Assembly: GCA_965263455.1 (NCBI GenBank)
Contig: CBDHHN010000004.1
Location: 992,001-1,056,000 of the forward strand
DNA from: CADEDH01 sp965263455
GTDB taxonomy: Bacteria > Actinomycetota > Acidimicrobiia > Acidimicrobiales > SZUA-35
Direction: 5' to 3'
Length of the DNA: 64,000 bases
The notes beneath the pieces were generated by a model. It ran no database searches. It saw nothing but the letters and a program-made list of their open reading frames with translations, and was not told where the DNA came from. Positions 8,616 through 17,098 of the stretch are shown one piece after another. Numbering within the stretch: position 1 is the first letter of the stretch; each line of letters begins with the position of its first letter. A program made the translations under genes and the position numbers.

Positions 8616-9697
8616 GAGGCGACGACCGGATGCTCGCCACGGTGCAGGTCGCCACGGTGCAGATCGCCGCGGTGCAGGTCGCCGCGGTGCAGGTCGCCGC
8701 GGTGCAGGTCGCGGCGACCGACGGCGCCGAACCAGCGGGCCGCACCGGCCAGGGCGGCATCGTCGCCCAGTTCGGCCACCACGACGTCGATCGGTTCGGC
8801 GGTGGCCGGACCGTGGTCGGCCAGTTGGCGGGCCAGGGCGGGCAACAGGAGGTCGGGGTTGTTGACGGCCACCCCACCCCCGACCACCACCACGCCGGGC
8901 GACAGCAACCAGGCCACGTTCGTCACCCCCAGGCCCACGGCGGCCATGGCCCGGTCCCAGATGGCGACGGCCTGGGGGTGGCCGGCCCGGACCAGGTCGG
9001 TGAAGGCACCGTCGCGCTCGATCAGCCCGACATCGGCCGCCGCCTTGGCCATGGCCGGACCGGCCCCCAACTGCTCGACGGTGGCCGGTTGACCGGCGGC
9101 CGCGGCCTGGCGGTCGACCACGGTGTGGCCGATCTCGAGCCCCGAGTGTCGGCCCCGGACCAGGCGGTCCCCGAGCACGGCCCCGGCCCCGACCCCGGTC
9201 GACACGGTGACGTAGACCACGTCCCGGTAGGGACGGCCGGCCCCGAACGATGCCTCACCCACGGCGGCCAGGTCGGCGTCGTTGGCCAGCGAGACCGGGA
9301 TCCCCAGCCGCCCTCCCAGGTGGTCGGCGGTCAGGAACGGCTGCCAGGCCGGGTTCAGGTTGGGGGCCATGACCAGCGCCTCGGCGTCGTGGTCGATGAC
9401 GCCAGGGATACCGACGACGGCCTCGACCGGTTCGACCCCGGGCGGGCACAGATCGGCCACGAGGTCGGCGATGGCGTCGGGCCGATCCTCCTCCGCCGGG
9501 GTCCGGCGCTGCAGCCGGTGGTGGATCCGACCGTCGGGGTCGACCAGGGCGGCCCGGACGTTGGTCCCGCCCAGGTCGACGGCCACCACCAGCGAGCCGG
9601 GATCACCGGATCGCGGTCGGCCGGCGGCGGGATCGGGGGCCGCCGCCGGTCGGGGCGAGGCGGCCTGTCCGTGGGAGGGCTCGGGCGGGGTGGTCAT
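8612..9697 (-). CDS. ROK-family sugar kinase (probable glucokinase), variant without zinc motif
   Basis: VVAVDLGGTNVRAALVD is the ATP-binding phosphate-1 motif, GIPGVIDHD and NDADLAAVGE carry substrate and catalytic residues, and VSTGVGAGAVLGDRLVRG is typical ROK. EIGH keeps the metal His, but the usual CxCGxxGCxE zinc-binding segment is absent: the chain runs on into an Ala-rich linker with no cysteine. The C-terminus ends in five DLHRG pentapeptides. 361 aa with a Pro/Ala-rich N-terminal extension. Four-base overlaps with zwf and pgl imply that it feeds glucose-6-phosphate into that path. Glucose specificity is inferred from context. Confidence 0.85.
   Translation of the reverse strand: MTTPPEPSHGQAASPRPAAAPDPAAGRPRSGDPGSLVVAVDLGGTNVRAALVDPDGRIHHRLQRRTPAEEDRPDAIADLVADLCPPGVEPVEAVVGIPGVIDHDAEALVMAPNLNPAWQPFLTADHLGGRLGIPVSLANDADLAAVGEASFGAGRPYRDVVYVTVSTGVGAGAVLGDRLVRGRHSGLEIGHTVVDRQAAAAGQPATVEQLGAGPAMAKAAADVGLIERDGAFTDLVRAGHPQAVAIWDRAMAAVGLGVTNVAWLLSPGVVVVGGGVAVNNPDLLLPALARQLADHGPATAEPIDVVVAELGDDAALAGAARWFGAVGRRDLHRGDLHRGDLHRGDLHRGDLHRGEHPVVAS
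8641..8715 (-). repeat. Five 15-bp tandem repeats encoding DLHRG
   Basis: Five units of the type GGTGCAGGTCGCCGC (plus strand) run without a break, differing by one or two bases. They are in frame at the 3' end of the ROK kinase gene and encode (DLHRG)5. A multiple of three keeps the frame, so copy number can vary by slippage without breaking the gene. Confidence 0.92.
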
Positions 9698-11052
9698 GAG
9701 GTGTGCTCCTCGGGATCACGGGCACCGTAGCGGTACTCGGCAACGGGGAGCGGCCGATCGAGGACCGGCTGCACCACCTCCCACGCCCGCTCCACCTGAT
9801 CCCCTCGGGCGAAGAGGCGACGATCGCCTTCCAGGGCGTCGCCCAGAAGCCGGTGGTAGGGATCGAGGGCCCCGTCGTCGTGCTGGTCGACCAGGAGCGA
9901 CACCGTCTTCGACACCAGGCGGTGGCCCGACTCCTTGATCTGCAGTTGGGCCTCGATCGTGCCGGTGGGCTTCATCTCGAAGCGGATCCGGTTGGGCTCG
10001 GGCGAGCAGTCGTGATCGGTGAACAGGGGCCGCGGCGTTGGGGTGAGTTCGACCACGGCCTCGGTGCAGGTCCGGTCCATGGCCTTGCCCGCGGTGATGA
10101 TGAACGGGACCCCGGCCCACCGCCACGAGTCGATGGCCAGGGTGGTCGAGACGTAGGTCTCGGTGTCGGAGTCGGGGGCCACGCCCGGCTCGTCCCGGTA
10201 GCCCTTGTACTGACCCCGCCAGGTGGTGGCCGGATCGAGGGGGCGCATGGCCCGCAGCACCTTGACCACCTCGTCGGCCATGGCGTCGGCGTCGTCGGTC
10301 ACCGGGGGCTCCATGGCCAGGAAGGCCACCACCTGGAGCAGGTGGTTCTGGAGCACGTCCCGCAGGGCACCCACCTCGTCGTAGAAGCCGCCTCGGCCCT
10401 CGATCCCGAAGTCCTCGGCCAGGGTGACGGTGACCTTGGCGATGTGGTGCCGGTTCCACAGCGGTTCCAGCATCGAGTTGGAGAAGCGGAAGACCAGGAT
10501 GTTCAGCACCGCCTCCTTGCCCACGAAGTGGTCGATCCGGTAGATCCGCTCCTCCGGGTAATGGGCCTTGACCGCGGCGTCCAGTTCCCGGGACGACGCC
10601 AGATCGCGGCCGAACGGCTTCTCCAGCACGACTCGGCCCCGGTTGAGGCCGGCCCCGGCCAGTCCGTCGACGACGGTGGTGAACAGGAACGGTGGGATGG
10701 CCAGGTAGCACACCGGGCGGGCGGCACCGTCGAGGATGGCGGCCAGCCGTTCGTAGGTGTCGTGGTCCTGGTACTCCCCGGCCACGTAGCTCATTCGCGC
10801 CGACAGCCGTTCCCAGACCGCGGGGTCGAGGTCGGTCCCCACTTCGAGGAGGGAGTCGTGGGCCACCTGACGGAGGGTGTCGGTGGTCCACGACGACCGG
10901 GCGACCCCGACCACGGGACAGTTGAGCAGGCCGTCGGCTTCGAGCCGGTAGAGCGAGGCGAACAGCTTCTTGCGGGCCAGATCGCCGGTGATGCCGAACA
11001 ACACCAGGCCGTCGGCGGCCGTGGGGCTCGGGGCGGGAGGGTTGATGCTCAC
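9694..11052 (-). CDS. zwf: Glucose-6-phosphate dehydrogenase
   Basis: Oxidises glucose-6-phosphate to 6-phosphogluconolactone with NAD(P)+. The nucleotide-binding motif GITGDLARKK starts at residue 20, EKPFGRD lies at 144-150 and the active-site RIDHFVGKE at 172-180. About 452 aa from GTG 11052; the frame stays open further upstream but would run into the divergent rnz start. It heads the zwf-ROK-pgl operon with ATGA overlaps. Only about 50 bases separate it from the divergent rnz gene, so the promoters must be compact or shared. Confidence 0.96.
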   Translation of the reverse strand: MSINPPAPSPTAADGLVLFGITGDLARKKLFASLYRLEADGLLNCPVVGVARSSWTTDTLRQVAHDSLLEVGTDLDPAVWERLSARMSYVAGEYQDHDTYERLAAILDGAARPVCYLAIPPFLFTTVVDGLAGAGLNRGRVVLEKPFGRDLASSRELDAAVKAHYPEERIYRIDHFVGKEAVLNILVFRFSNSMLEPLWNRHHIAKVTVTLAEDFGIEGRGGFYDEVGALRDVLQNHLLQVVAFLAMEPPVTDDADAMADEVVKVLRAMRPLDPATTWRGQYKGYRDEPGVAPDSDTETYVSTTLAIDSWRWAGVPFIITAGKAMDRTCTEAVVELTPTPRPLFTDHDCSPEPNRIRFEMKPTGTIEAQLQIKESGHRLVSKTVSLLVDQHDDGALDPYHRLLGDALEGDRRLFARGDQVERAWEVVQPVLDRPLPVAEYRYGARDPEEHTS

Positions 11053-11104
11053 GACTCCACGGTAATGGGGACGGGGTCGGCCCGGCGTGTGATGAACTGA
11101 CCGG

Positions 11105-12133
11105 GTGACGACCAGGCAGTTCGTGGCCCTGGGGACGGCCAGCCAGAGCCCGACCCGGCATCGCAATCACAACAGCCATGCTCTCCGGTGGGACGACCAG
11201 CTGGTGCTGTTCGACCCCGGCGAGGGCACCCAGCGTCAATGCATGTTGGCCGCCACCCCGGTGGCCCGGGCCACGGCGGTGTGCATCACCCATTTCCACG
11301 GTGACCATGCGCTCGGCCTCCCCGGCCTGATCCAGCGCCGGGCGCTGGACAACCGCTCGACCCTGGCCTCGACCCCCCAGGGTCCCGACGGGCCGCGGGA
11401 CGGCGGGCCCGCCGGTCCGACCCGACCGACCGGGGTCGGCGCGGCCGGTGCCGGGCCGGGGCCGCTGTCCCGCCCGCTGCCGGTGGTGTACCCGGCGGCG
11501 GGCCAGGAGTACTTCGACCGGCTCCGCCACGCCACCGTGTTCCACGACACCAGCGAGGTGGTCCCGACCCCGGTGACGGGCGATGGCCCGGTGCTCCGTC
11601 TGGGGTCGGCGCTGACCCTGTCGGCCCGGGCCCTGGAGCATCGGATCCCGACCTTCGGCTACCGGCTGGATGAGGACGAGGCCGTCCGGTTCGACCCGGC
11701 CGCCCTGGCCCACCACGGCATCGGGGGACCCGACGTCGGTCGGCTACGGGACCGGGGGCACCTCGACACCCCGGCGGGAACGGTGACCCTGGCCCAGGTG
11801 TCCAGGCTCCGACGGGGCCAGTCCATGGCCTTCGTCATGGACACCCGGTGGTGCGATGGGGCGCTGGCCCTGGCCGACGGTGTCGACCTCCTGGTGTGCG
11901 AGTCGACCTTCCTCCACGAGCACCACGAGCTGGCCCATCGCTATGGCCACCTGACCGCCCTGGAGGCGGGACGGCTGGCGGCCGAGGCCGGGGTCCGGCG
12001 CCTGGTGTTGACCCACTTCTCGGCCCGTTATCCCGATACCGGGGCCTTCGCCCGGGAGGCGGGGCTCGTCTTCGACGACGTGGTGGCCCTCGACGACCTG
12101 GGCACCATCGACGTTCCGCCCAGGACCGACTGA
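11105..12133 (+). CDS. rnz: Ribonuclease Z (tRNA 3' endonuclease)
   Basis: Metallo-beta-lactamase-fold nuclease that trims tRNA 3' ends. FDPGEGTQRQ, the metal motif THFHGDHALGLPGL, ALEHRIPTFGYRL, CESTF, GHLTA and LTHFSARY follow in the order expected for RNase Z. 342 aa. After the metal motif there is a Gly/Pro-rich insert of roughly 40 residues where the exosite arm normally sits. The start is GTG 11105 with no clear ribosome-binding site, so the mRNA may be leaderless. Divergent from zwf, convergent with the MFS gene. Confidence 0.93.
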   Translation: MTTRQFVALGTASQSPTRHRNHNSHALRWDDQLVLFDPGEGTQRQCMLAATPVARATAVCITHFHGDHALGLPGLIQRRALDNRSTLASTPQGPDGPRDGGPAGPTRPTGVGAAGAGPGPLSRPLPVVYPAAGQEYFDRLRHATVFHDTSEVVPTPVTGDGPVLRLGSALTLSARALEHRIPTFGYRLDEDEAVRFDPAALAHHGIGGPDVGRLRDRGHLDTPAGTVTLAQVSRLRRGQSMAFVMDTRWCDGALALADGVDLLVCESTFLHEHHELAHRYGHLTALEAGRLAAEAGVRRLVLTHFSARYPDTGAFAREAGLVFDDVVALDDLGTIDVPPRTD

Positions 12134-12152
12134 CCGGCCCGGTCGCCGGTGA

Positions 12153-13416
12153 TCAGGCCGGGCCGGGGGCGACGGGCCGCAACTGGTGGCGGTAGTAGGC
12201 GGCGACGAGCATGACCCCCGAGGCCAGGATCCCCAGCATCGACAGGACGTGGAACCCGGCCATGGTGAACACGATCCCCGAGGCCAGGGCGCCGAGGCCG
12301 GACACGAAGCTGGTGACGAGATCGGCCGCGCCCTGGGCCACCACCTTGTCCTCGACCGGCACCGACTCGGTCAGCAGGGCGCTCGAGGCCACCATGCCGA
12401 AGCTCCAGCCGAGCCCGAGCAGGAACAGGCCGGGGAACATCAGTGCCTCCGGGGCCTCCCCGGCCAGGGCGGTGAGGGCCGTGGCCGCCACCAGCATCAC
12501 GGCTCCGGCGCCGATGGTTGGCAGCCGGCCGTAGCGGTCCGAGGTCCAACCGGCCACCGGGGCGAAGGCGAACATGCCGGCGGTGTGGGGCCGAGATGAC
12601 CAGACCGATGGTGCCCAGCTGGTGGCCGTGGGCGTCCATGTGGAGTGGGGTCATGGCCATCACCGTGACCATCACGGCCTGGGAGATGATCAGACCGATG
12701 GCGGCGATGCGGGCCAGGGGCCGGGCCATGATGGCGTTCCAGCCGTCGATGAATCGTCCGCTCTTGGCCGTGGCCGGCTGCAGGCCGCCGGCCATCACCA
12801 GCGGGTCGGGGCGGAGCCCGGCCCACAGGATCAGGGCACCGAGGGTGAAGAACAGCGTGGAGAACAGGAAGGGGCCGACCAGTTCGTCCAGACCCAGGGA
12901 CTCGGCCACCCGACCGGTCGGCCCGACCAGCACCGGCCCACCGACCGCACCCACGGTGGAGGCGAACACCACCCAGGAGATGGCTTTGCCCCGATGGGCC
13001 TCGTCGGCCAGGTCGGCGGCGGCGTAGCGGGCCAGCGTGGTCGCCCCCTGTCCCACCCCGATCCCGACCAGACCTGCCAGGTAGACGACGAGCAGGGACC
13101 CTTGGCCGCCGACGAGGGCCACGCCGGCCCCGACCACGGCAAGCAGGTAACCGACGGTCAGGCCGGGGCGGCGACCCCGGCGGCTCATGTAGCGGGACAG
13201 AGCCGCGGAGCTCAGGGCGGTGCCGACGGTGATGGCGGCGGTGGAGGCGCCGGCCCAGAAGTCGTTGTCGAGGATGTCGGCGATGATGAGGGCGGCGACG
13301 GCGAACGAGATGGCCATCCCGGCCCGGCCCATGATGGCGCTGGCGAACAGGACCAACAGGGTCCGGCGCTGGACGGCCCGCCGCTGATCCTCGTCCAGCA
13401 CCGGGGTATCGGTCAC
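12153..13416 (-). pseudogene. MFS transporter gene with a one-base frameshift
   Basis: Two overlapping reading frames together make one complete MFS permease. The first frame runs from GTG 13416 (VTDTPVLDEDQRR) through about eight hydrophobic segments up to GLVISAP. The second continues from MFAFAPVAGWTSDRYGR to the stop at 12153. Dropping one base of the GGGG run at 12587-12590 restores GLVISA-HTAGMFAFAP, so the lesion is a +1 in a homopolymer. The restored length is about 420 aa, normal for an MFS drug/metabolite transporter. It may be a real pseudogene or a sequencing error. It lies 29 bases after the CoxL-type gene. Confidence 0.85.
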
Positions 13417-13445
13417 CGGATCGCCCGGTTCGGCTCCCGTCGTGG

Positions 13446-15803
13446 TCAACGGGTTTCGTCCCCGGCGGCGCCGATGGCGGCCCAGACCCGCTGGGGCGTT
13501 AGTGGCAGGTCGATGTGGCGGACCCCGAGGTGGGCCACGGCGTCGACCACGGCGTTCTGGATGGCTGGCACGGCGCCGATGGTGCCGGATTCGCCGATGC
13601 CCTTGGCCCCCAACAGGTTGCGCGGTGACGGGGTCTGGGTCACCTGGCACTCGAACGACGGCATCTCGGCCGCCGACGGGAAGCCGTAGTCGAGGAACGT
13701 GCCGGTGACGGGGTTGCCGACCTCGTCGTAGGCGAACTCCTCGAACAGGGCCTGGCCCACGCCCTGGCCGAGGCCGCCGTGGACCTGGCCGAAGACGATC
13801 ATGGGGTTGATCACGGTGCCAGCGTCGTCGACCGTCACCAGTCGACGCAATTCGACCCTCCCGGTGTCGGGGTCGACGTCGACCACGGCGGCGTAGGCCC
13901 CGTAGGGCACGGTGTAGCCGTCGCCCAGGTAGTCGGACTCACAGCTCAGGGCCGGTTCGTCCCGGGGTGCGTCGACGGCGGCGGCAATCTCGGCCCAGCC
14001 GACGGTGGTGGCCCCGGGGGCCCCGGTGACGTGGAATCGGGCCTCGGCCAGGTCGAGGACGATGTCCTCCACTGCCGCCTCCAGCAGCTCGGCGGCCCGG
14101 GCCCGGGCCTGTTCGACCAGCTGGTCGGTGGCCTCGACCACGGCCGAACCGGCCCGCTGGGCCGATCGGGAACCGCCGGTGATACCACCCCGGGGTACGA
14201 CGTCGGAGTCTCCGTGGACGACCTCGATCCGGTCGACGGGGACCCCGGTCCGTTCGGCCACCAGCATGGCCCAGGTGGTGTGGTGGCCCTGCCCGTAGGG
14301 GGACGACCCCGTCAGCACCCGGAACGACCCGTCGGCTCGGAGCTGGAGGGCACCGTACTCCGGGTTGGGGATACCGGCCGTCCGGTCGATGAACACCGAC
14401 AGGCCGAGCCCGACCAGCGGCCCCGACCCGGCCGACCGGGCCTGGTCCTGGGCGGCCCGAACCGCCGGCTCGTCGACGGCGGCCAGCACCCGTTCGAGAG
14501 CCGCCGGGTAGTCGCCGGTGTCGTGGGCCAGACCGTTGGGGTTGGTCCAGGGCAGGGTCTCGGCGGGGCGGAGGTTTCGGCGTCGGACCTCGGTCGGATC
14601 GAGTCCGGCCTCGGCGGCGAAGAGGTCGACGGCCCGGTCGAGCAGGGCCCCGGCCTCGGGCCGCCCGGCGCCGCGGTAGGCCACGATCGGTGTGGTGTTG
14701 GTCACCACTGCCGTGATCGTCCAACGGAGCTGGTCGATGATGTAGGGGCCGGGCAGGATCATGCCGGTGTTGCGGACCAGGCCGCCGCCGGTGAGGTTGT
14801 AGGCCCCGACGTCGGCCAGCAGGTCGACCGACAGGGCCCGGATGGTCCCGTCGGCGTCGCCCCCGATGGTGACCTGCTGATGCTGGGCCCGGCTGTGGCC
14901 GAGCCCGACCATGTCGGCCGAGCGGGTCGGCACCCACCGCACCGTCCGACCGGTGAGCCGAGCCAGGTGGGGTAGGAGGAGGTCCTCCGGGTAGAGGCGG
15001 GCCTTGGCCCCGAAGCTGCCACCGACGTCGGCCGTGATGACCTGCACCTGGTCGACCTCGAGGCCGTAGTGACCGGCCAGCGCCGCTCGCAGGGGATGGA
15101 CACCCTGGCATGACGCCAGGTGGACGAGGCGGCCGTCGTCGGTCCAGCGGGAGGCCCCGACCCGGGTCTCCATGGGGCAGGGGGCCAGGCGCTGATTGAC
15201 GAAGGTCTCGGTCACCACCACGGCGAAGGCGGAGAAGTCGATGGGCTCGGGGGCGTCCTCGCCCGGACCTTCGGCCTCGAGGACGACGTTGGTCCCCAGC
15301 TCGTCGAACAGCAACGACTCGGTGTCGGCCGCCCGACGGGGATCGATGACGGGCTCGAGCGGCTCGTAGTCGACCACCACCAGCTCGGCGGCGTCGGCTG
15401 CGGCCGGAGCCGAGGTGGCGACGACCACGGCGATGGGTTCACCCACGAACCGGACCTTGTCGGTGGCCAGGAGGTTGCGTGGCGTACCGCCGGCCGGGGC
15501 CAGGGCCCCGCTGTCACCGAGGTCGGCGCCGGTGACGACGGCGACGACACCGGGGGCGGTGGTGGCCTCGGCCACGTCGACCGAGACCAGACGGGCGTGG
15601 GCCTCGATGGAGGTCACGTAGTGGGCGACGAGGGCGTCGTCGAGGTCGAGGTCGGCCACGAAGGTGGTGTCGCCACGCAGGAGGTGATCATCCTCGACCC
15701 GCTGGACGCTTCGGCCCAGGAGCGGTCCGGCGGCTCCGGCCGGCGGCTGTGAGGGATGGGCCCAGTCGATGAGGGCGTCGGGCTGGTCGGCCAGGTTGCT
15801 CAT
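13446..15803 (-). CDS. Xanthine dehydrogenase/CoxL-family molybdopterin-binding subunit (form II type)
   Basis: Large molybdenum hydroxylase subunit: an N-terminal Ald_Xan_dh_C domain (about residues 40-160) and two MoCoBD domains. The active-site loop near residue 370 reads AYRGAGR, the form II signature, rather than AYxCSFR of true CO dehydrogenases. The catalytic Glu is in LLGAKGIGESG near residue 731. 785 aa, full length. Partner genes for the FAD (CoxM) and 2Fe-2S (CoxS) subunits are not adjacent, so it must use unlinked partners. The substrate is probably an aldehyde or N-heterocycle rather than CO; that is inference. Confidence 0.9.
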   Translation of the reverse strand: MSNLADQPDALIDWAHPSQPPAGAAGPLLGRSVQRVEDDHLLRGDTTFVADLDLDDALVAHYVTSIEAHARLVSVDVAEATTAPGVVAVVTGADLGDSGALAPAGGTPRNLLATDKVRFVGEPIAVVVATSAPAAADAAELVVVDYEPLEPVIDPRRAADTESLLFDELGTNVVLEAEGPGEDAPEPIDFSAFAVVVTETFVNQRLAPCPMETRVGASRWTDDGRLVHLASCQGVHPLRAALAGHYGLEVDQVQVITADVGGSFGAKARLYPEDLLLPHLARLTGRTVRWVPTRSADMVGLGHSRAQHQQVTIGGDADGTIRALSVDLLADVGAYNLTGGGLVRNTGMILPGPYIIDQLRWTITAVVTNTTPIVAYRGAGRPEAGALLDRAVDLFAAEAGLDPTEVRRRNLRPAETLPWTNPNGLAHDTGDYPAALERVLAAVDEPAVRAAQDQARSAGSGPLVGLGLSVFIDRTAGIPNPEYGALQLRADGSFRVLTGSSPYGQGHHTTWAMLVAERTGVPVDRIEVVHGDSDVVPRGGITGGSRSAQRAGSAVVEATDQLVEQARARAAELLEAAVEDIVLDLAEARFHVTGAPGATTVGWAEIAAAVDAPRDEPALSCESDYLGDGYTVPYGAYAAVVDVDPDTGRVELRRLVTVDDAGTVINPMIVFGQVHGGLGQGVGQALFEEFAYDEVGNPVTGTFLDYGFPSAAEMPSFECQVTQTPSPRNLLGAKGIGESGTIGAVPAIQNAVVDAVAHLGVRHIDLPLTPQRVWAAIGAAGDETR

Positions 15804-15861
15804 GGCCGCACCCTACTCCGGGCCGCCGACACGGGAGCCGGCCCCCGAACGGGACGGGCGG

Positions 15862-16959
15862 TCAGCGATCGATGGTGGCGTGGGGTTGGTTCTCCCGGAC
15901 GCCGTTGTTGGTGACCTGGATGAACTGGGCCAGACGCCAGAAGTCCTCGATCGTGGCGGCATCGCTGTAGCTCATGCCGGACCGGAGGCCGGCGAGGAGG
16001 GTGGCCACCACCCGCTCCACCGAACCCTGGTAGGGAACCGTGCCCTCGACGCCCTCGGGGGCCCGCTGCTCGAAGTACTCGTCGTTGACGTCCTCGCCGG
16101 ACCGGGCCGCCCGCGCCTCGATCGCCTCGAACGAGGCCATGCCCCGGACCCGCTTGACCAGCCCCCGGCTCGACTGCTCGACCTCACCCGGGCTCTCCTT
16201 GGTCCCGGCGAAGAGGCTGCCCAGCATGACCGAGCTGGCCCCGGCGGCCAGGGCCTTGGCGATGTCGCCCGAGGTGCGGATGCCCCCGTCGGCGATGACG
16301 GGGACGGGCTCGCCCTCGGCGTCGGTCAGGCCGGCGCAGTCGGCGATGGCGGTGAGCTGGGGAACGCCGACCCCGGCCACCAGGCGGGTGGTGCAGACCC
16401 CGCCCGGACCGACGCCGACCTTGATGGCGTCGGCCCCGGCCTCGACCAGGTCGACCGCTCCGGCCCGGGTGGCCACGTTCCCGGCGACGACCTGCGCCGC
16501 GGGGTGTTCGGTCTTGATGAGACGCAGCGTGTCGATGGCGTGGTCGGCGTGACCGTGGGCGATGTCCAGTACCAGGGCGTCGGCCCCCGCCTCCAGGAGG
16601 GCCTCGGTCCGGGCCAGGGCGTCGTGGTCGGTGCCTATGGCGGCGCCCACCACGACGCCGTCCGCAGGCGCACCGGCGGCGACCGCCCGTTCCCGGGCCA
16701 GGCCCACCATCTCGCACTGGGCCTTGATGGTCAGGAACCGGTGGATGATGCCGACGCCTCCGAGGCCGGCCATGGCCGCCGCCATCTCGGTCTCGCACAC
16801 GGTGTCCATGTTGGCGGCCACGATGGGGATACCCAGCTCCACCCCACGGGTGAGCCTGGTGGCGACCGACACGTCGCTCCGGGACCGGATGCGGGACCGC
16901 TGGGGCACCAGCAGCACATCGTCGAAGGTCAGACCGAGCCGAAGGTTGTCGAGGGTCAC
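15862..16959 (-). CDS. IMP dehydrogenase / GMP reductase family protein without CBS domains
   Basis: TIM-barrel purine enzyme. LTFDDVLLVPQRS opens the barrel, GVGPGGVCTTR holds the catalytic Cys, and VIADGGIRTSGDIAKAL and GSLFAGTKESPGE are phosphate-binding motifs. No CBS insert is present, and the length of about 365 aa fits CBS-less members. At the flap, where IMPDH has DRYFQ, this protein has DEYFEQ, so the catalytic Arg is missing; VRGMAS also leans to GMP reductase. GTG 16959 has GAAAGG 6 bases upstream. The open frame further upstream is not needed. Which reaction it performs is not settled. Confidence 0.88.
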   Translation of the reverse strand: MTLDNLRLGLTFDDVLLVPQRSRIRSRSDVSVATRLTRGVELGIPIVAANMDTVCETEMAAAMAGLGGVGIIHRFLTIKAQCEMVGLARERAVAAGAPADGVVVGAAIGTDHDALARTEALLEAGADALVLDIAHGHADHAIDTLRLIKTEHPAAQVVAGNVATRAGAVDLVEAGADAIKVGVGPGGVCTTRLVAGVGVPQLTAIADCAGLTDAEGEPVPVIADGGIRTSGDIAKALAAGASSVMLGSLFAGTKESPGEVEQSSRGLVKRVRGMASFEAIEARAARSGEDVNDEYFEQRAPEGVEGTVPYQGSVERVVATLLAGLRSGMSYSDAATIEDFWRLAQFIQVTNNGVRENQPHATIDR

Positions 16960-17098
16960 AGCACGCCTTTCGCCGGAGGACACCCGGAGTCCAGCCGCCC
17001 CGGGGCCGCCGGCCCACGCTAGTGCCAACCCGCTGTGGGCCGCGAGCAGATCGGCCACCGCCGGGCCCACCCCGTACCGCCGAGGTGGGCCCGTGGTG

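Noticed and set aside
8641..8715. CRISPR-like array
   Set aside because: Units are 15 bp, contiguous, without spacers and in frame inside a gene.
6171..9092. Very long open frame on the plus strand opposite miaB, pgl and ROK kinase
   Set aside because: Gly/Val/Asp/His-rich composition of an antisense shadow in high-G+C DNA; the minus-strand genes have clear family motifs.
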